Below, one piece after another: positions 15,082 through 22,907 of a stretch of 64,000 nucleotides of DNA. The translations under genes were made by a program, and so were the position numbers. Under the pieces are notes generated by a model, which did not search any database, was not told the DNA's origin, and saw only the letters and a program-made list of their open reading frames with translations. The stretch covers positions 310,001-374,000 of the forward strand of contig NZ_JPSY01000002.1 in NCBI RefSeq assembly GCF_000763375.1. The letters are read 5' to 3'. The DNA comes from Microbacterium profundi (GTDB taxonomy: Bacteria > Actinomycetota > Actinomycetes > Actinomycetales > Microbacteriaceae). Numbering within the stretch: position 1 is the first letter of the stretch; each line of letters starts with the position of its first letter.

Positions 15082-16530
15082 TCAGTGCGTGTCTTCTGCT
15101 TCGATTTCGGTGCGGTCGCCTGACCAGAGGGTGTGGAAGGTGCCTTCTTTGTCGATGCGTTTGTAGGTGTGTGCGCCGAAGAAGTCGCGTTGGCCTTGTA
15201 CGAGTGCGGCGGGGAGGCGGTCGGCGCGGATGCCGTCGTAGTACGACAGTGATGAGCTGAACGCGGGTGCGGGGATGCCTGCGGTCGCTGCTGCGATGAC
15301 GACGCGGCGCCATGCCTCTTGCGCGCGGGTGAAGACTTCGGCGAAGTAGGGTGCGGTCATGAGTACGGGCAGGTCGGTGTTGTCGGCGTAGGCGTCGGCG
15401 ATGCGGTTGAGGAACTGGGCGCGGATGATGCAGCCGCCGCGCCAGATCTTCGAGACGGCGCCGAGGTCGATGTTCCAGCCGTATTCGGCGGCACCGGCGC
15501 GGATCTCGTCGAAGCCCTGACTGTAGGCGACGATCTTGGATGCGTAGAGGGCGAGGCGGACGTCTTCGATGAAGGCGGCCTCGTCGGTCACGGTGAACGC
15601 GTTGTCGGGGCCGGGCAGGTTCACGGCGACGGCGCGCTGTTCGGGGTGCGAGGACAGTGAGCGGGCGAAGGTGGCTTCGGCGATGCCGGAGACCGGCACG
15701 CCGAGGGAGAGGGCGGTCTGCACGGTCCATGCGCCGGTGCCCTTGGCTCCGGCCTGGTCGAGGATGACGTCCACGAGCGGTTTGCCGGTGGAAGCGTCGA
15801 CCTGCCGGAGTACTTCTGCGGTGATCTCGATCAGGTACGACTCGAGTTCGCCGGTGTTCCATTCGGCGAAGATGTCGGCGATCTCGGCCGGGCTCTTGCC
15901 CGTGCCGCGCCGGATGAGGTCGTATGCTTCGGCGATGAGTTGCATGTCGGCGTACTCGATGCCGTTGTGCACCATCTTCACGAAGTGTCCGGCGCCGTCG
16001 TGGCCGATGTGGGTGACGCACGGCTCACCCTCGGCGACAGCGGCGATCGATTTCAGGATCGGTCCGAGGGTGACCCAGGACTCGTCGGAGCCGCCCGGCA
16101 TGATCGAGGGCCCCAGGAGTGCGCCTTCCTCACCGCCGGAGATCCCGGCGCCGACGAAGTTGATGCCGCTCTCGCGGACCGTCTTCTCGCGGCGGATCGT
16201 GTCGGGGAAGTACGCGTTGCCGCCGTCGACGATGATGTCACCGGGCTCGAACACCTCGGTGAGCGCCTGGATCACAGCATCCGTGCCCGCGCCGGCTTTG
16301 ACCATGATGATCGCGGTGCGCGGCTTCTGCAGCGACGCGGCGAACTCCTCATACGTGGATGCCGCGATGAACCCGGCCTCAGGGTGCGCATCGAGCACGC
16401 CCTGGGTCTTCTCGTAGCTGCGGTTGAAGATCGCCACCGTGTTCCCCTCACGCGAGGCGAGGTTGCGGGCGAGATTCGAACCCATGACGGCGAGTCCGAC
16501 GACTCCGATATTCGCTGATGCTTCGGGCAC
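15082..16530 (-). CDS. gnd: 6-phosphogluconate dehydrogenase (decarboxylating)
   Basis: Oxidises 6-phosphogluconate to ribulose-5-phosphate and CO2 with NADP in the oxidative pentose phosphate pathway. 482 aa, standard length for the dimeric long form. Motifs: Rossmann GLAVMGSNLARNLASRE (the usual GLA/GVA-MG form with NADP-type FNRS), IVDGGNAYFPDT, GAGISGGEEGALLGPSIMPGG, the catalytic HNGIEYADMQLIAEAYDLI, and RGGCIIRAQFL near 370. The last ~150 codons use many A-ended codons (GAA, CAA, AAA, GCA) that are rare in neighbouring genes. ATG 16530 is the first start in frame and keeps the complete Rossmann fold. Confidence 0.96.
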   Translation of the reverse strand: MPEASANIGVVGLAVMGSNLARNLASREGNTVAIFNRSYEKTQGVLDAHPEAGFIAASTYEEFAASLQKPRTAIIMVKAGAGTDAVIQALTEVFEPGDIIVDGGNAYFPDTIRREKTVRESGINFVGAGISGGEEGALLGPSIMPGGSDESWVTLGPILKSIAAVAEGEPCVTHIGHDGAGHFVKMVHNGIEYADMQLIAEAYDLIRRGTGKSPAEIADIFAEWNTGELESYLIEITAEVLRQVDASTGKPLVDVILDQAGAKGTGAWTVQTALSLGVPVSGIAEATFARSLSSHPEQRAVAVNLPGPDNAFTVTDEAAFIEDVRLALYASKIVAYSQGFDEIRAGAAEYGWNIDLGAVSKIWRGGCIIRAQFLNRIADAYADNTDLPVLMTAPYFAEVFTRAQEAWRRVVIAAATAGIPAPAFSSSLSYYDGIRADRLPAALVQGQRDFFGAHTYKRIDKEGTFHTLWSGDRTEIEAEDTH

Positions 16531-16663
16531 AGACTGCTCCTCGGTCGTGAAGTTGGGGATGATCTCAGATTATCGCTGAGCGCGACGGGCGGACGCGTGT
16601 GTGACGGGAGATGCCGTTTGTTGGCGTGCGACGTCGGATGCGCATCAGCGTGCCGAGCGAGCG

Positions 16664-16686
16664 GACTCCGCCCGCCATGCGGAGTC
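16664..16686 (-). terminator. Hairpin at the end of the 41-aa membrane protein gene
   Basis: A perfect 8-bp stem GACTCCGC/GCGGAGTC (16664-16671, 16679-16686) with a 7-nt loop begins at the stop codon of the small minus-strand gene and is followed by open intergenic sequence. No T-tract is seen. Confidence 0.5.
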
Positions 16687-16810
16687 AGTCCTTGCGGTAC
16701 CCGGTGCGTCCCATCGAGAACAGGGCGCCGATGGTGAACACCGTCGCGCACACCGTCATGGCGCCGATGAGCCAGAGGATGACGTGTGAGAGGAAGGCGC
16801 CGTCGAGCAT
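16685..16810 (-). CDS. Small single-helix membrane protein (41 aa)
   Basis: A 41-codon frame from ATG 16810 to TGA 16685. It encodes one hydrophobic segment (SHVILWLIGAMTVCATVF, then TIGALFSMG) with a basic tail GRTGYRKD, so an inner-membrane protein with a cytoplasmic C-terminus is likely. A good Shine-Dalgarno GGAG sits 7-8 nt upstream of the ATG, codon use is G/C-ended like real genes, and a hairpin starts at its stop codon. It lies alone between gnd and the divergent rplY leader. Function unknown; no family recognised. Confidence is limited by length. Confidence 0.55.
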   Translation of the reverse strand: MLDGAFLSHVILWLIGAMTVCATVFTIGALFSMGRTGYRKD

Positions 16811-16869
16811 GCCGGACTCCAGATTCTGCGAGGGAAAAGTGCTGAGTTTCAGCCTACCCGGTCATCCGG

Positions 16870-17032
16870 TACGATAGAGGAGTTCCTCGGCGAGGGATGC
16901 TTCGCGTGCGCGGCATCCGTTATCGACGCGGCGAACCAAGCCTCGTGGCTTTTTCGCACGTCTGCGTCCGGGAAGCCGACCAATAGACCACCACGCGGCG
17001 AGTAGTTCGTCGTGTGCCCCGAAGGAGAATCC
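16870..17032 (+). promoter_or_regulatory. Possible promoter and ~150-nt leader of rplY
   Basis: TACGAT at 16870-16875 resembles a -10 box; the -35 is poor. If used, the rplY mRNA would have a leader of about 150 nt. Inside it a small AAGCC-TCGT-GGCTT hairpin followed by TTT (about 16938-16954) resembles an attenuator. The leader ends in a strong GAAGGAGA Shine-Dalgarno (17021-17028). No known RNA family was recognised, so regulation is only a possibility. Confidence 0.3.
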
Positions 17033-17656
17033 ATGTCTGAGGACACCAAGGTCCACGCCGAGGTCCGCGAGCAGTTCGGCAAGGGCTTCGCCCGTCGCCT
17101 GCGTGCGGCCGGTAAGATCCCCGCCGTCATCTACGGCCACGGCACTGAGCCGGTGCACGTCGCACTTCCCGGCCACCAGGTCTCGCTCATCATCCGCCGC
17201 GCGAACGCGTTGCTCGAACTCGACATCGAGGGAACCGCCTCGCTCGCGCTCGTCAAGGACGTTCAGCGTGACCCGGTGCGCCAGATCATCGAGCACATCG
17301 ACCTTCTCGTCGTGAAGAAGGGCGAGAAGATCCAGGTCGACGTCCCGATCGTCGTCGTCGGCGAGTCCTTCGCCGGCACTGTGGCCAACCTCGATGCCAC
17401 GTCCCTCGCGGTCGAGGTCGAGGCGACGCACATCCCGCAGCACTTCGAGGTCTCCATCGAGGGACTGGAAGAGGGCCAGCACATCACCGCCGCCGATGTG
17501 AAGCTCCCCAAGGGCGCGTCGCTGCTCGCAGACCCGGAGACGCTCATCGTCGCGATCTACGTTCCGACGGCCGAGGCTGCCGCGGAGTCGACCGACGAGG
17601 TCGCCGCCGAGGGCGAGGCCGCAGAGGCTCAGGCTGAAGAAGCTGCTGCGGAGTAA
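17033..17656 (+). CDS. rplY: 50S ribosomal protein bL25 (CTC form)
   Basis: 5S rRNA-binding ribosomal protein of the long CTC type, 207 aa. The N-terminal L25 domain has EVREQFGKGFARRLRAAGKIPAVIYGHG; the middle TL5/CTC-type C-domain follows from about residue 95 (IQVDVPIVVVGES); an acidic Ala/Glu-rich tail of about 30 residues closes the protein, as is usual in actinobacteria. ATG 17033 is chosen over an in-frame start seven codons upstream because GAAGGAGA lies at ideal distance. It is followed by a very strong terminator and then pth, the conserved rplY-pth order. Confidence 0.96.
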   Translation: MSEDTKVHAEVREQFGKGFARRLRAAGKIPAVIYGHGTEPVHVALPGHQVSLIIRRANALLELDIEGTASLALVKDVQRDPVRQIIEHIDLLVVKKGEKIQVDVPIVVVGESFAGTVANLDATSLAVEVEATHIPQHFEVSIEGLEEGQHITAADVKLPKGASLLADPETLIVAIYVPTAEAAAESTDEVAAEGEAAEAQAEEAAAE

Positions 17657-17671
17657 TCCACACGCACTTCC

Positions 17672-17708
17672 GACAGAGGGGACGCGAGCGCATCGCGTCC
17701 CCTCTGTC
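17672..17708 (+). terminator. Strong hairpin terminator after rplY
   Basis: A perfect 16-bp GC-rich stem (17672-17687 with 17693-17708) and 5-nt loop start 15 bp after the rplY stop. It separates rplY from pth, which must then have its own promoter or rely on read-through. Confidence 0.85.
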
Positions 17709-17741
17709 GTATCCTGACGACGTTCGAAAGGCGTGAGAGGT

Positions 17742-18323
17742 ATGGCCGACACCTGGCTGATCGTGGGACTAGGCAACCCCGGACCCCGATACGAGGCGAC
17801 CCGGCACAACGTCGGCCAGCTGGTCGTGGATGAACTGGCCGCACGCCGCGGCGAGAGCTTCCGCGCGCACAAGGGCGGTGCGCGGGTCGTGGAGACGTGG
17901 GTGCGCCCCGGGGCGGACAAGCTCGTGCTCGCGAAGCCGAACTCCTTCATGAACGTCTCCGGTACTCCGGTGGCGGCTCTGGCCAGGTTCTACTCTGTAC
18001 CGCCGGAGCGCACCGTCGTGATCCACGATGAGCTCGACATCCCGTTCGACACGCTCAAGCTGAAGATCGGCGGCGGGCACGGGGGACACAACGGCGTTCG
18101 AGACATCGCGAGCGCGATCGGCACTGCCGACTTCCCGCGGGTGCGCGTGGGGATCGGTCGACCGCCGGGGCGTCAGGATCCCGCGGACTGGGTGCTGTCA
18201 CCGTTCGGCAAGATCGAACGCGAGACGCTGCCGGTCCTCGTCGCCGACTCAGCGGATGCCGTCGAACTGCTCGTCACCGAGGGGCTGCTCGCCGCCCAGC
18301 AGAAGCACCACGCTCCGCGTTGA
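17742..18323 (+). CDS. pth: Peptidyl-tRNA hydrolase
   Basis: Recycles peptidyl-tRNA released from stalled ribosomes. 193 aa, normal length. Motifs: [18 protein letters not shown] (catalytic His), [10 protein letters not shown] (substrate-binding Asn), [16 protein letters not shown] (catalytic Asp) and [21 protein letters not shown] 17742 has GAAAGG ten bases upstream; an in-frame GTG at 17733 is an alternative giving three more residues. It lies just past the rplY terminator and is convergent with the DUF4190-like gene. Confidence 0.95.
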   Translation: MADTWLIVGLGNPGPRYEATRHNVGQLVVDELAARRGESFRAHKGGARVVETWVRPGADKLVLAKPNSFMNVSGTPVAALARFYSVPPERTVVIHDELDIPFDTLKLKIGGGHGGHNGVRDIASAIGTADFPRVRVGIGRPPGRQDPADWVLSPFGKIERETLPVLVADSADAVELLVTEGLLAAQQKHHAPR

Positions 18324-18354
18324 GCCCGCCGACGTGCTCGGCAGATCAGGGCTC
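18322..18354. terminator. Nested inverted repeats between convergent pth and DUF4190-like genes
   Basis: Outer arms GAGCCC (18322-18327) and GGGCTC (18349-18354) enclose an inner GCCGA-loop-TCGGC hairpin (18328-18342). The location between convergent stops suggests a shared terminator. Confidence 0.45.
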
Positions 18355-18365
18355 CGGACCTGCTG

Positions 18366-18944
18366 TCAGGCTCCGTAGAGCGTCACAGAACCGGCGCCTG
18401 CACCGATGCCGAGCGTGACGCCGAGCACGGTGAAGAAGATCACCGGGCCGAGCACACCGAGGATCAGTGCGGTGACGCCCCATGCACGTCCGGCGCGCTT
18501 GACGATAGCCATGATCCCGAGCACGATCGCCGCGATGCCGGCGAGGGTGCCCAGCCAGAACGAGACCTCGCCCATCAGTACCTGGTCGCGCACCGGCGCG
18601 AGGAAGGAGAGATCGCTCGTGGATCCGTCGATCTGCTGCATCACGGTCGGCAGCCTGAAGCCGATCTGGTAGCCGGCCGCGCCGGCGACGATCGGCGCGA
18701 CGACGGCCGCCACGATCGACAGCGCGAACGCGACGATGCCGAGAGCAGAAGACTTCTGCTGCGGCGCGTCTGACGGCTGGTACGCGCCGGTGGGTGCGCC
18801 GTATCCGCCGACGGGCGCAGAATAGGCGCCCGGAGGTGCCTGATACGTCGGAGTCGGTGCTGGAGCTGCGTGATAGCCGGGTGCAGCGGGCGGCTGGTGA
18901 CCGGGTGCCTGCGGCACGGGCGGCGGGAACTGTGGATCTGTCAC
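18366..18944 (-). CDS. DUF4190-like membrane protein with Pro-rich N-terminus
   Basis: 192 aa. Residues 1-65 are a Pro/Ala/Tyr/Gly-rich tail with GYxAP/GAYxxP-type repeats. It is followed by a hydrophobic helix (ALGIVAFALSIVAAVVAPIVAGAAGYQIG), a polar segment of about 35 residues, then two more helices (SFWLGTLAGIAAIVLGIMAIVKRAGRAWGVTALILGVLGPVIFFTVLG, split by a basic turn). The helix pair with GIMAI resembles DUF4190. Such proteins are common in actinobacteria and have no known activity. ATG 18944 is the only start before the tail. It stands alone, convergent with pth. Confidence 0.75.
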   Translation of the reverse strand: MTDPQFPPPVPQAPGHQPPAAPGYHAAPAPTPTYQAPPGAYSAPVGGYGAPTGAYQPSDAPQQKSSALGIVAFALSIVAAVVAPIVAGAAGYQIGFRLPTVMQQIDGSTSDLSFLAPVRDQVLMGEVSFWLGTLAGIAAIVLGIMAIVKRAGRAWGVTALILGVLGPVIFFTVLGVTLGIGAGAGSVTLYGA

Positions 18945-18992
18945 GCCCCTATCCTAGGTGCCACTCGTCCTGCCGCCGGCCCGGCAGGCTCG

Positions 18993-19997
18993 TCAGACTC
19001 GACGCAGCAGCCCGACCTTGTCGTAGACGTCGGCGAGCGTCGCATCGGCCACCGCATCGGCGCGCGCGGCGTTCGCGGCGAGGATGCGGTCGAGCTCGGC
19101 CGGGTCGTCGAGCAGCTCGAGGGCACGTGCGCGCACCGGCTCGAATTCCGAGACGACGACCTCGGCGAGGCCCTTCTTGAAATCGCCATAACCGCGGCCG
19201 GCGTACTCGTCCTCGATCGCCGCGACCTGACGGCCGGAGAGCGCCGCGTAGATCGTCAGCAGGTTCGACACCCCGGGCTTGTTCTCCCGATCGAAGCGCA
19301 CACTGCCTTCGTTGTCCGTCACCGCGCGCATGACCTTCTTCGCCGACTTGGCAGGGTCATCCAGCATCCAGAGCACGCCGGCATCGCTCTCCGCAGACTT
19401 CGACATCTTCGCTGCGGGATTCTGCAGGTCGTAGATGCGTGCCGTGTCCTTCTGGATCACCGGCATCGGCACCGTGAATGTCTCACCGAAACGGGAGTTG
19501 AACCGCTCGGCGAGGTCGCGCGTCAGCTCGACGTGCTGTTTCTGGTCGTCGCCGACGGGCACCACATCGGTCTGGTACAGCAGGATGTCCGCGGCCATCA
19601 GCACCGGGTACGTGAACAGTCCGACCGAGGTGGCGTCCGCGCCGTAGCGGGAGGATTTGTCCTTGAACTGCGTCATTCGCCCGGCTTCGCCGAACCCGGT
19701 GATGGTGCTGAGGATCCAGGCGAGCTCGGCATGCGCGCGCACATGCGACTGCACGTACAGCGTCGACTGCGACGGCTCGATACCGGCGGCGATGTACTGT
19801 GCGGCGGTGCGGCGCGTCTTCTCACGGAGCTCTTTCGACTCCTGTGCGACGGTCAGCGCGTGCAGGTCGACCACCGAGAAGTACGCATCGTAGGAGTTCT
19901 GCAGATCCCGCCACTGAAGGAGAGCCCCGATGTAGTTGCCGATCTGGAGAGAGTCGGCGGAGGGCTGCATTCCTGAGTAGAGACGAGGTTTCTTCAC
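18993..19997 (-). CDS. trpS: Tryptophanyl-tRNA synthetase
   Basis: Class I aminoacyl-tRNA synthetase charging tRNA-Trp, 334 aa as expected. The HIGH-equivalent is PSADSLQIGNYIGAL at residues 12-26 and the KMSKS loop is NPAAKMSKSAESD near 200. TDVVPVGDDQKQHVELTRDLAERFN is the Trp-binding signature region. ATG 19997 matches the typical N-terminus (MKKPRLYSGMQPSADSL). It lies 43 bp downstream of xthA on the same strand, and the YihY-family gene is the next one upstream; a trpS-YihY neighbourhood is also known in mycobacteria. Confidence 0.96.
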   Translation of the reverse strand: MKKPRLYSGMQPSADSLQIGNYIGALLQWRDLQNSYDAYFSVVDLHALTVAQESKELREKTRRTAAQYIAAGIEPSQSTLYVQSHVRAHAELAWILSTITGFGEAGRMTQFKDKSSRYGADATSVGLFTYPVLMAADILLYQTDVVPVGDDQKQHVELTRDLAERFNSRFGETFTVPMPVIQKDTARIYDLQNPAAKMSKSAESDAGVLWMLDDPAKSAKKVMRAVTDNEGSVRFDRENKPGVSNLLTIYAALSGRQVAAIEDEYAGRGYGDFKKGLAEVVVSEFEPVRARALELLDDPAELDRILAANAARADAVADATLADVYDKVGLLRRV

Positions 19998-20040
19998 CGT
20001 TCAATCCTACGGGGATGACGCGGGGCGATCTGCGTGCCGT

Positions 20041-20880
20041 TCAGTACGAGTAGTCCACGATCACTGGGGCGTGGTCGCTCCAGCGCTGATCGTACGCAGC
20101 CGCTCGTGCCACGTGGTACGACTCGACCCTCTCGGCGAGCGACGGCGTCGCCAGGTGGTAATCGATGCGCCACCCGCTGTCGTTGTCGAACGCCTGGCCG
20201 CGCATCGACCACCACGTGTACGGACCGTCGATCTCACCGTGGAAGCGCCGCCCCACATCGATCCAGCCGAGACCGGTTCCGACGGTGCCGTCGACGCCTG
20301 TGACCTCCGAACCCGCATCACCGAGGAAGCGATCGAAGTACGCGCGCTCGCGGGGGAGGAAGCCCGCCTTCTTGCGGTTGCCGCGCCAGTTCTTGATGTC
20401 GAGTTCCCGGTGGCCGACATTGAGGTCGCCGGTGACGAGAGCCAGCGCATCATCCCGGCTCAGCTCTTCGAGGCGGATGCCGAATGCGTCGAGGAACTTC
20501 CACTTCTCGTCCTGCTTCGGTGTATCGGCCTCGCCGGAATGCACGTACGCGCTCACGACGGTGAGTGTGCGATCGCCGAGGTGGAAGTCGCCTTCGATCC
20601 AGCGGCCCTTCGAGTCGAAGTCATCGGCGCCGAAGGTCGTGCGACTGGCCACCGCAGGGGTTCGGCTCGCGATCGCGACGCCCGCGCGTCCCTTCGCCGT
20701 CGCCTCGTCGTGGATGAACGACCAGCCGGGCAGGGCCGCTTCGATGTGCTCGTCCTGGCCGCGAACCTCTTGCAGGGTCAGGATGTCGACGTCTGCGGCA
20801 TCGAGCCACCCGCTCATCCCGTTGCGGGCCGCCGCCCGGATTCCGTTGACATTGACCGAGGCGATACGCAGATGAGGCAT
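20041..20880 (-). CDS. xthA: Exodeoxyribonuclease III / AP endonuclease
   Basis: Mg-dependent DNA repair nuclease, 279 aa. Motifs of the ExoIII fold: RIASVNVNGIRAA at the N-terminus, ILTLQEVRGQ (metal-binding Glu), VVSAYVHSG, LVTGDLNVGH (Asp/Asn catalytic pair), YTWWSMRGQAF ... WRIDYHLATP and the final WSDHAPVIVDY with the catalytic His. The open frame extends about 98 codons further upstream into the YihY gene region, but that part is arginine-rich shadow translation. ATG 20880 gives the canonical start MPHLRIASVN. Confidence 0.94.
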   Translation of the reverse strand: MPHLRIASVNVNGIRAAARNGMSGWLDAADVDILTLQEVRGQDEHIEAALPGWSFIHDEATAKGRAGVAIASRTPAVASRTTFGADDFDSKGRWIEGDFHLGDRTLTVVSAYVHSGEADTPKQDEKWKFLDAFGIRLEELSRDDALALVTGDLNVGHRELDIKNWRGNRKKAGFLPRERAYFDRFLGDAGSEVTGVDGTVGTGLGWIDVGRRFHGEIDGPYTWWSMRGQAFDNDSGWRIDYHLATPSLAERVESYHVARAAAYDQRWSDHAPVIVDYSY

Positions 20881-20890
20881 GGGAACAAGC

Positions 20891-22096
20891 CTAGCCAGCG
20901 CCTCCGACACCGCGGCGCGATCGGGTGAGCTCGGCGAGCAGTCGGTGAGCGGCCGCGGCATCCGGTGTCGTGACCTTCGGCGGTTCGGCGAGGAGCTCGT
21001 CGAGTTCGGCGGCTGCCGAGCGCACCGCACGGCGTGCGCTCCACGCCCGGATCCAGCCGGCCTCATCCTGTGCCCGCCGAGCCTCGCGCAGACGGATGCG
21101 CGCGGCCACGAGCAGCGCCTGATACTCAGCGGCGATACGCTCATCCTCGCTCTGTTGAAGCAGCGGGAGATCACGATCGCGTGCGGCCACCGCGATCCAT
21201 GCCGCTGCCACGAGCATGATGACGCCGTTGACGCGGAACCAGAGCAGGAGGCCGACGAAGATCGCGAACGTGGCGAGCAGGGGATTGGCCGGTGTGTAGC
21301 TCAGCAGGAAGCCCGCACCGAACTGCAGGACCGTCATCGCGGCTCCGCCGAGCAGCGCTCCCGGCCAGATCGTGCGCCACCGCAGCGAGGTCCCGGTGAG
21401 GAAGCGCACCATGGCGGCCAGCGCGGCCGACAGCAGCACGAACGACACGACCACGGAGCCGATGCGGATCAGCAGGTTCACAGCGTCGGAGCCGCTGCCC
21501 CACTCCAGCAGCTCGATGAGCCAGATCAGCACCGCCGCACTGGCGTAGCTCAGTGCGGAGCCGGCGATCAGGGCGATCCCGAAGATGACGGCAGCGAAGA
21601 GATCGCGTGCTTTGAGGAGCAGGTAGCTGCGCCGATCAGGTGGCAGGCCGAACATGTCGCGGACAGCACGCCGGGAGAAGGTGACCCAGCCGATCGCCGT
21701 CCAGACGACCGCGATGAGGGCGATCAGACCGGTGATGCTGAGGACACCGGTCATATTGCCGGCGATCTCGTGCGCCTGAACCGGGGTGAGTATCTTGCTC
21801 TGCTCACTGATCAGATTGGGGACGTAGCCGTTGACGACGCCGATCAGCGCATCGACGGCATCCATACTGCCGCCGAGCCATAGCCCGGAGATGGCGAAGG
21901 TGAGGTAGATGGCGGCGAAGATCGCGAAGAGGGCCTGATAGCTCACACCAGCGGCGAGCAGGAAGCCGTTGTTCTGCAGGAAGTGGCGCCAGACACGCAC
22001 CGGGAAGAGCCCGAGAGTGCGCCGGGTCAGTGCGGTGGCGCGCTCGACCGCGACGTCGAGGCGACCGGCGGGTGCATCCGCCCCAGAATCAGACAC
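20891..22096 (-). CDS. YihY/BrkB-family membrane protein
   Basis: 401-aa integral membrane protein with six predicted helices between residues 40 and 310. Family marks include FLAAGVSYQALFAIFAAIYLTFAISG, the loop WVTFSRRAVRDMFGLPP and TLRWRTIWPGALLGG-like segments. The C-terminal ~80 residues are a soluble Arg/Glu/Ala-rich tail. The YihY family was once called ribonuclease BN but is now regarded as membrane proteins of unknown function. The start is GTG 22096, preceded by GGGTGGGGG; this start lies inside the left arm of a hairpin that also terminates sdhB, so expression may be coupled to read-through. Confidence 0.83.
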   Translation of the reverse strand: MSDSGADAPAGRLDVAVERATALTRRTLGLFPVRVWRHFLQNNGFLLAAGVSYQALFAIFAAIYLTFAISGLWLGGSMDAVDALIGVVNGYVPNLISEQSKILTPVQAHEIAGNMTGVLSITGLIALIAVVWTAIGWVTFSRRAVRDMFGLPPDRRSYLLLKARDLFAAVIFGIALIAGSALSYASAAVLIWLIELLEWGSGSDAVNLLIRIGSVVVSFVLLSAALAAMVRFLTGTSLRWRTIWPGALLGGAAMTVLQFGAGFLLSYTPANPLLATFAIFVGLLLWFRVNGVIMLVAAAWIAVAARDRDLPLLQQSEDERIAAEYQALLVAARIRLREARRAQDEAGWIRAWSARRAVRSAAAELDELLAEPPKVTTPDAAAAHRLLAELTRSRRGVGGAG

Positions 22097-22127
22097 GCCC
22101 CCACCCTATCCAGGGCGGGGGCGTGTC
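22092..22127 (-). terminator. Hairpin after sdhB, overlapping the start of the YihY gene
   Basis: A perfect 11-bp stem GACACGCCCCC/GGGGGCGTGTC (22092-22102, 22117-22127) with additional CCCT/AGGG pairing inside the loop lies 18 bp after the sdhB stop. The GTG start of the next gene (22096) falls in one arm. Confidence 0.7.
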
Positions 22128-22144
22128 GATGACGATGCGCGCCG

Positions 22145-22906
22145 TCAGCGACGTCCGCGAAGAACGGCCTGCTTGACCTCGGCGATGGCCTTGGTGACCT
22201 CAATGCCGCGCGGGCACGCCTCGGAGCAGTTGAAGGTCGTGCGGCACCGCCAGACGCCTTCCTTGTCGTTGAGGATGTCCAGACGCACGTCGGCGTTGTC
22301 GTCGCGCGAGTCGAAGATGAAGCGGTGCGCGTTGACAATCGCGGCAGGGCCGAAGTACTGGCCGTCGGTCCAGAACACCGGGCACGACGAGGTGCACGCG
22401 GCGCACAGGATGCACTTGGTGGTGTCGTCGAAGATCGCACGGTCGGCGATCGTCTGCACGCGCTCCTTGCCCTTCTCGGGAATGGAACCCGCGACCAGGA
22501 ACGGCTGCACCTCGCGGTAGGAGGCGAAGAACGGCTCCATGTCGACGATGAGGTCCTTCTCGAGCGGCAGGCCCTTGATCGCCTCGACGTAGATCGGCTT
22601 CGAGATGTCGAGGTCCTTGATCAGCGTCTTGCAGGCGAGGCGGTTGCGGCCGTTGATGCGCATGGCGTCCGAGCCGCAGATGCCGTGCGCGCACGAGCGT
22701 CGGAACGACAGCGAGCCGTCGACCTCCCACTTGATCTTGTGCAGCGCGTCGAGCACGCGGTCGGTGGAGAACAGCTCCACGTCGTAGTCGACCCAGCGCG
22801 GCTCGGCGTCCTTCTCCGGGTCGAACCGACGGATGGTGAAGGTGACCAGGAAGGACTGGATGGCGGGGTCAGCCGCGGCGGGCGCCTCTGCGACAGCATT
22901 CGACAT
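22145..22906 (-). CDS. sdhB: Succinate dehydrogenase iron-sulfur subunit
   Basis: Electron-transfer subunit of complex II, 253 aa. The N-terminal 2Fe-2S domain has CAHGICGSDAMRING plus a downstream Cys (RLACKTLI). The C-terminal domain carries the 4Fe-4S and 3Fe-4S ligands CILCAACTSSCPVFW and CSEACPRGIEVTKAI. It passes electrons from FAD in SdhA to quinone at the SdhC/D interface. The ATG at 22906 lies one base after the sdhA stop. Last gene of sdhCDAB, ending at a hairpin. Confidence 0.96.
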   Translation of the reverse strand: MSNAVAEAPAAADPAIQSFLVTFTIRRFDPEKDAEPRWVDYDVELFSTDRVLDALHKIKWEVDGSLSFRRSCAHGICGSDAMRINGRNRLACKTLIKDLDISKPIYVEAIKGLPLEKDLIVDMEPFFASYREVQPFLVAGSIPEKGKERVQTIADRAIFDDTTKCILCAACTSSCPVFWTDGQYFGPAAIVNAHRFIFDSRDDNADVRLDILNDKEGVWRCRTTFNCSEACPRGIEVTKAIAEVKQAVLRGRR

Positions 22907-22907
22907 T

